Source: G963663365 sp963663365 (lineage in GTDB: Bacteria > Hinthialibacterota > Hinthialibacteria > Hinthialibacterales > G963663365). From it: DNA of 64,000 nt. The position numbers and the translations under genes are program-made. Shown here piece by piece: positions 60,181 through 64,000 of this stretch. The notes under the pieces were generated by a model. The model was not told the DNA's origin, did no database searches, and worked only from the letters and a program-made list of their open reading frames with translations. The stretch is taken from positions 1 through 64,000 of the forward strand of contig CAXXIH010000001.1 of assembly GCA_963663365.2 (NCBI GenBank). Direction: 5' to 3'. Within the stretch, counting starts at the first letter, position 1. Every line of letters starts with the position of its first letter.

Positions 60181-61407
60181 ATGGTTGATTCACCTTTCAA
60201 GAAAACAGTTTTGGCCTATTCCGGCGGCCTGGATACATCGGTCATTATCCGTTGGCTGATTGATACCTATGGCTGTGAAGTTGTCGCTTTTGCCGCCGAT
60301 CTGGGACAAGGTGAAGAATTGGATCCCCTGGAAGAGAAAGCGAAAGCCTCGGGAGCATCCGAGTTCTATGTGGTTGATTTGCGTAATGAATTTGTCAGCG
60401 ATTTTGCCTTTCCGGTAATGCGGGCTGAGGCGATTTACGAACGCAAATACCTTTTAGCGACTTCATTGGCACGTCCCCTGATTGCGAAAGCCCAAGTCGA
60501 TATCGCCCGCAAAACAGGTGCTGATAGCCTTTCTCATGGCGCAACCGGCAAAGGTAATGACCAAGTTCGCTTTGAACTAACCTATAAAGCTCTCGCTCCG
60601 GATTTGGGTCGTATTGTTCCTTGGCGTGATCCGAACTGGGATATCAAAGACCGCGAGCAGGCTATGGAATACGCCGCCAAGCACGGTATTCCCGTACCTA
60701 CCACAGTATCGAAGCCTTACTCGATGGATCGCAATATGTGGCATATCTCTTATGAGGGCGGCATTCTTGAAGATCCCGCCAATTCGCCTCCCAAAGATAT
60801 GTTCCTGACAACCGTCGATCCTGAAGATGCACCGGATAAACCTGAAGAAGTTGAAATCGAAATGCACGCAGGCAATCCGGTGAAGGTAAATGGCAAAGAG
60901 ATGAGCGGGGTCGAGATCGTCGAACTGCTCAATACAATAGCGGGACGTAACGGTGTTGGCCGCGCGGATTTGGTCGAAAATCGCCTGGTCGGTATTAAAT
61001 CACGTGGCGTTTATGAAAGCCCTGCCGCTACCGTTCTTTATGCCGCGCACCGCGCACTCTGTGAATTGGTTTTGGACCGTGAAGTCCATCACTATCGCTT
61101 GTTGATTGCCGAGAAGTACGCCGAATTGGTTTACAACGGGCAATGGTATACACCACTGCGCGATAGTTTCGATGCGTTTATCAATACAACCGAAAACCGC
61201 GTAACCGGCACGGTTAAGATCAAACTCTATAAGGGCAACCTTACGATCTTAAGCCGCAAGTCTCCCTATAGTCTTTATATGCAGGACTTGGGTGGATTTG
61301 GCGAAGCGGATATCTATGAACAAGGTGATGCAACCGGTTTCATCAACTGCTATGGCTTGCCGCTGATGGTTGAAGCTTTGGCGAAAAAGAACTGGCCGAA
61401 ATCATAA
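60181..61407 (+). CDS. argG: Argininosuccinate synthase
   Basis: Joins citrulline and aspartate, using ATP, to argininosuccinate in arginine biosynthesis. 408 residues from the ATG at 60181 behind AAGGAG; an in-frame ATG at 60154 lies inside the upstream spacer. N-type ATP pyrophosphatase P-loop: LAYSGGLDTSVIIRWL. The family signatures SHGATGKGNDQVRFELTY and VGRADLVENRLVGIKSRGVYES are complete, length is normal. No other arginine genes are adjacent. Confidence 0.97.
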   Translation: MVDSPFKKTVLAYSGGLDTSVIIRWLIDTYGCEVVAFAADLGQGEELDPLEEKAKASGASEFYVVDLRNEFVSDFAFPVMRAEAIYERKYLLATSLARPLIAKAQVDIARKTGADSLSHGATGKGNDQVRFELTYKALAPDLGRIVPWRDPNWDIKDREQAMEYAAKHGIPVPTTVSKPYSMDRNMWHISYEGGILEDPANSPPKDMFLTTVDPEDAPDKPEEVEIEMHAGNPVKVNGKEMSGVEIVELLNTIAGRNGVGRADLVENRLVGIKSRGVYESPAATVLYAAHRALCELVLDREVHHYRLLIAEKYAELVYNGQWYTPLRDSFDAFINTTENRVTGTVKIKLYKGNLTILSRKSPYSLYMQDLGGFGEADIYEQGDATGFINCYGLPLMVEALAKKNWPKS

Positions 61408-61450
61408 TTCTATATCGCTACTCGTATGAGTCGCGTCTATGGTAAAAAGC

Positions 61451-61482
61451 AACAGCGCCCGGAGAAACCTTCGGGCGCTGTT
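61451..61482. terminator. Bidirectional terminator between argG and sugar isomerase
   Basis: AACAGCGCCCG (61451-61461) pairs with CGGGCGCTGTT (61472-61482) around ten bases. On the minus strand it is followed by GCTTTTT, on the plus strand by TAAATT, so it ends mainly the minus-strand transcript; it also serves the convergent argG. Confidence 0.85.
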
Positions 61483-61531
61483 TAAATTGATGTATTTAGA
61501 AAAGTGCGGGTTGCAGTGTGGTGCGCTTGCT

Positions 61532-62386
61532 TTAATTCTCCGGAAACATGGGCGCCAGATAATTAATCCCCAGACGCAGACCCTCATCGAAATTCTTGCC
61601 GCTAAACACGGGATCCTCATGCTCGATCACACAAGCGCCTTTGAAGCCGGTCTCAAACAGTTTCGAGAAGAATTGAGGCCAATCGATTTCGCCGAATCCC
61701 GGAATTCGAAATCGGAAAGGTCCGCCGGTACAGCCTCGTTGGTATTGCACTTCCGGCAACATCTCAGTGTCTTTTAAGTGCACGTGATAAACACGGTCTT
61801 TGAACTCTTCTAATGCGCGAATGTGATCAATGCCCTGCCAATACAGATGGCTGGGATCGAATTCCAACCCCAACGCTTTGTTGGGGACCGCCTCAAAAAG
61901 TTTGCGCCATGTTTCAGGTGTCACTGGGCAGTTGATACCCCGGTCCAGCGACCATCCACCCATCCAGTTTTCCATGGCCAATCGGACGCCGTGATCGGCC
62001 GCCATGGCCGCAAGCGGCGTGAAGATTTTTTTGAACTCGGGAATGCTTTCATCGATGGAAAGGTTTGGGTTGCGCCCGGTGATAATGGGAATCACCTTAA
62101 TCCCCATTTCCGAAGTGTATTTGATAACTTTTTTTAGCCAGTTGACCGCTGCCTGGCTTCGGTTTTTATCTTCGCATAAATAGAGCGCATAGGCCCCAAT
62201 GGCCGAAATGCTTACACCGTGTTTGGCGAAGACTTCCAGCATCTCTTCGCGCCCACGTTTGGTGGATAACATTTTGCCTGTGTTGTTATTCGGATCCGAC
62301 TTCACTGAAAGGCAGTCATATCCCAGCTCCGCCGCCTTGGCGACACGCTCAGGTGAGTAATCTTCGATTAAAAAACCCAATTGCAT
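61532..62386 (-). CDS. Sugar phosphate isomerase/epimerase (xylose-isomerase-like TIM barrel)
   Basis: Protein of 284 residues; GAGGAGA precedes the ATG. TIM barrel with the divalent-metal site of the family: E139 (LAMENWMGG), D177 and H180 (LEFDPSHLYW), H203 (HVHLKDTE) and E255 (VIEHED). No signal peptide, so it acts in the cytoplasm on a sugar, ketose or inositol derivative. Frequently linked to Gfo/Idh dehydrogenases of the same organisms. Substrate unknown. Confidence 0.9.
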   Translation of the reverse strand: MQLGFLIEDYSPERVAKAAELGYDCLSVKSDPNNNTGKMLSTKRGREEMLEVFAKHGVSISAIGAYALYLCEDKNRSQAAVNWLKKVIKYTSEMGIKVIPIITGRNPNLSIDESIPEFKKIFTPLAAMAADHGVRLAMENWMGGWSLDRGINCPVTPETWRKLFEAVPNKALGLEFDPSHLYWQGIDHIRALEEFKDRVYHVHLKDTEMLPEVQYQRGCTGGPFRFRIPGFGEIDWPQFFSKLFETGFKGACVIEHEDPVFSGKNFDEGLRLGINYLAPMFPEN

Positions 62387-62487
62387 AGTGATTCTCCTCT
62401 GCCGATAGAGTGAAGGAATATTTGAATTGTATACGTCATTCTCGGCTTTCCTATACTTGGAAACGTTTTAATCCGGCCATGAATATA

Positions 62488-63627
62488 TTATTTCGCCGTA
62501 CTTTCCGGCTCTTCGCCCGAGGTGCTGTGATTGTGTCCCAGTTCGGCACGCAAAGCCTCAAAAGTCCCGGCCTCAATCGACTTACGGATTCTTTGCATCG
62601 TTCTTTGGTAAAAAGTGACGTTGTGTTCGGTCGCCAGTATCGAACCGAGTATTTCTCCGCATTGGAAAAGATGCCGTAGATAGGCACGGCTGTAGTTGCG
62701 GCAACAGATACACGGGCAGGATTCATCGACCGGACGTTCATCGTCCTTGTATTGTTCCTGCCGGACATTCACACGTCCATTCCAAATTAGCAGCCGGGCA
62801 TTGCGCGCCAAACGCGTTGGCAGCACGCAGTCGAACATATCCACGCCATAGGCCACGCTTTCGATAATATCGGCAACTGTGCCCACTCCCATCGCATACC
62901 GAGGTTTCTCAGCGGGCAGAAGTTCGGCCGACATTTGCATCATCGCCAGCATTTCATGGATTGGCTCGCCTACCGAAAGACCGCCGATGGCGTAACCGGG
63001 AAAGTCTAAGTCGATTAGCCGTTGCGCGCATTCGCTCCGGTAGCGTTCAAAAATACTGCCCTGAAGAATTCCGAACTGGGCTTGGTCTTCACGCTGATGT
63101 GCCCGCCGCGCACGGGCCGCCCAACGGCAGGTCAGGTCTGTTGATTTACTGACATAATCTTCATCCACACCATATGGCGGACATTCATCCAAAACCATTG
63201 CAATGTCCGGCCCCAGACGTTCTTGCAGCCGGGTAACCAGTTCCGGCGTAAAACGTTGCCGGCTGCCATCGATGTGGGAACGAAAACTAATTCCGTCATC
63301 GTCAATCGTCCGTAATGGAGCCAAACTAAACACCTGGAACCCACCGCTGTCAGTTAGAATCGGTTGTTCCCAATTCATGAAACGGTGCAAACCGCCCAGA
63401 CGTTCGACAATCTCTTCGCCGGGCCGTAAATGCAGGTGATAAGCGTTGGCCAGGATCATTTGGCTCCCGGTTTGTTTTAAGCGGGACGGTTCCAGGGCTT
63501 TGATAGTCGCTTTTGTACCCACCGGCATAAAAGCGGGTGTTTCTACGGGGCCGTGCGGTGTCATTAGCCTGCCGCGCCTCGCATTCCCGCACCGGGTACT
63601 CACAGTGAATTGAAAATAGGAATCCAT
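62488..63627 (-). CDS. tgt: tRNA-guanine(34) transglycosylase
   Basis: Exchanges guanine for preQ1 at the wobble position of tRNA-Asp, -Asn, -His and -Tyr. 379 residues from the ATG at 63627 (an in-frame ATG at 63648 adds seven residues; neither has a strong ribosome binding site). ARRGRLMTPHGPVETPAFMP is the family start; LTDSGGFQVFSL carries catalytic D93; DCVLPTRLARNARLLI holds the second aspartate. The zinc site is CPCICCRNYSRAYLRHLF followed by H in ATEHNV. No queuosine synthesis genes are visible nearby. Confidence 0.96.
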   Translation of the reverse strand: MDSYFQFTVSTRCGNARRGRLMTPHGPVETPAFMPVGTKATIKALEPSRLKQTGSQMILANAYHLHLRPGEEIVERLGGLHRFMNWEQPILTDSGGFQVFSLAPLRTIDDDGISFRSHIDGSRQRFTPELVTRLQERLGPDIAMVLDECPPYGVDEDYVSKSTDLTCRWAARARRAHQREDQAQFGILQGSIFERYRSECAQRLIDLDFPGYAIGGLSVGEPIHEMLAMMQMSAELLPAEKPRYAMGVGTVADIIESVAYGVDMFDCVLPTRLARNARLLIWNGRVNVRQEQYKDDERPVDESCPCICCRNYSRAYLRHLFQCGEILGSILATEHNVTFYQRTMQRIRKSIEAGTFEALRAELGHNHSTSGEEPESTAK

Positions 63628-63748
63628 ACTTGTTCTTATCTCACGCATGGTTGCGCGCTGTTGGTTTTGAAACGGGCGGATTGAGTCGTCTTGATAAAAC
63701 GATCGTGCATCCGATGATGCGGAACAAAATACCGCTTAACTGATCGGC

Positions 63749-64000
63749 CTACAGTCCGGGAGGTATTTCACCTTTCGGAAAACGGACACTATAGGAGAAT
63801 TTAATTGTCTGAGTGGAATTGGCATTCAAATTAATGGCCCAGGTGAGCATTCCGGTGTTCTCGTCCCGTATTGCATTGGGAGTGCTCCGAAAATCGCGAA
63901 CATGAATTTCCGATTCGGTTGTCACAGGAATCCGGTCATGCACATTGATACGCAGGTCGTCTTCTGAACGATTGATGATTTCAATCTGATATTCACAGCT
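63749..64000 (-). CDS. C-terminus of a DUF4139 domain protein (cut by window edge)
   Basis: The last 84 codons of a gene that starts beyond the window. SCEYQIEIINRSEDDLRINV followed by HDRIPVTTESEIHVRD and the ending TGMLTWAINLNANSTQTIKF is the typical end of DUF4139 proteins (once called mucoidy inhibitor A), a beta-rich domain with the V-x-D-R-I-P motif. Usually preceded by DUF4140 and coiled coil. Function unknown. Downstream, 63649-63748 holds no gene. Confidence 0.85.
   Translation of the reverse strand, partial: SCEYQIEIINRSEDDLRINVHDRIPVTTESEIHVRDFRSTPNAIRDENTGMLTWAINLNANSTQTIKFSYSVRFPKGEIPPGL

Overview
The window (about 50% GC by eye) looks like a chromosome segment from a polysaccharide- and glycan-degrading bacterium of the PVC / Hydrogenedentota / Sumerlaeota type. 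This assignment is an inference from gene content: Tat-exported formylglycine sulfatases, Tat-type Gfo/Idh/MocA oxidoreductases, DUF1501, DUF2961, DUF6807 and ThuA-like proteins, many secreted glycosidase-like proteins, sodium:solute symporters, and type II pseudopilins with a shared C-terminal SSNG...GD(I/V)VR motif. No rRNA, tRNA or CRISPR array was seen.

Layout. 1-15.4 kb: secreted and envelope genes (HEAT protein, oxidoreductase, DUF2961/GH172-like protein, sulfatase, SLC13 permease, sialate O-acetylesterase, alpha/beta hydrolase, two large glycosidase-like proteins). 15.8-17.8 kb: three tandem pseudopilins. 17.8-24.8 kb, minus strand: a clan GH-A-like hydrolase fused to a ThuA/amidotransferase-like domain, a free ThuA-like protein, and two tandem TPR/membrane paralogues whose first 455 bp are nearly identical. 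25-30 kb, plus strand: zinc alcohol dehydrogenase, then oxidoreductase, SGNH esterase and sulfatase in a row. 30-38 kb, minus strand: TPR membrane protein and an apparent operon of two SSS symporters around a glycosidase-like protein, including a 50-residue membrane protein overlapping the symporter stop codon. 38-46.7 kb: Dabb protein, ArsC, M1 aminopeptidase with HEAT repeats, DUF1501 with a short remnant behind it, a sialidase-fold/LamG protein and an FG-GAP protein.

46.7-50.8 kb holds the most interesting locus. A canonical promoter is followed by a 29-codon leader with the run FAYFWYF, a perfect 14-bp terminator hairpin, and a DAHP synthase with an N-terminal regulatory domain. This is the architecture of ribosome-mediated attenuation by aromatic amino acids. 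Downstream lie an amidohydrolase-fold protein that has lost nearly all metal ligands and an overlapping methyltransferase.

51-58.9 kb: an orphan Fis-type DNA-binding protein, an esterase/DUF6807 pair, an IS1634-family insertion sequence with a 23-bp target duplication, a patch of short palindromes, and a glycosidase-like protein. 59-64 kb: housekeeping genes (Hsp20 behind a sigma-54-like promoter, argininosuccinate synthase, sugar isomerase, tRNA-guanine transglycosylase) and the C-terminus of a DUF4139 protein.

Together the exported sulfatases, esterases, glycosidases, redox enzymes and Na+ symporters suggest scavenging of sulfated or acetylated glycans, while the 47-50 kb and 59-64 kb blocks supply core metabolism.
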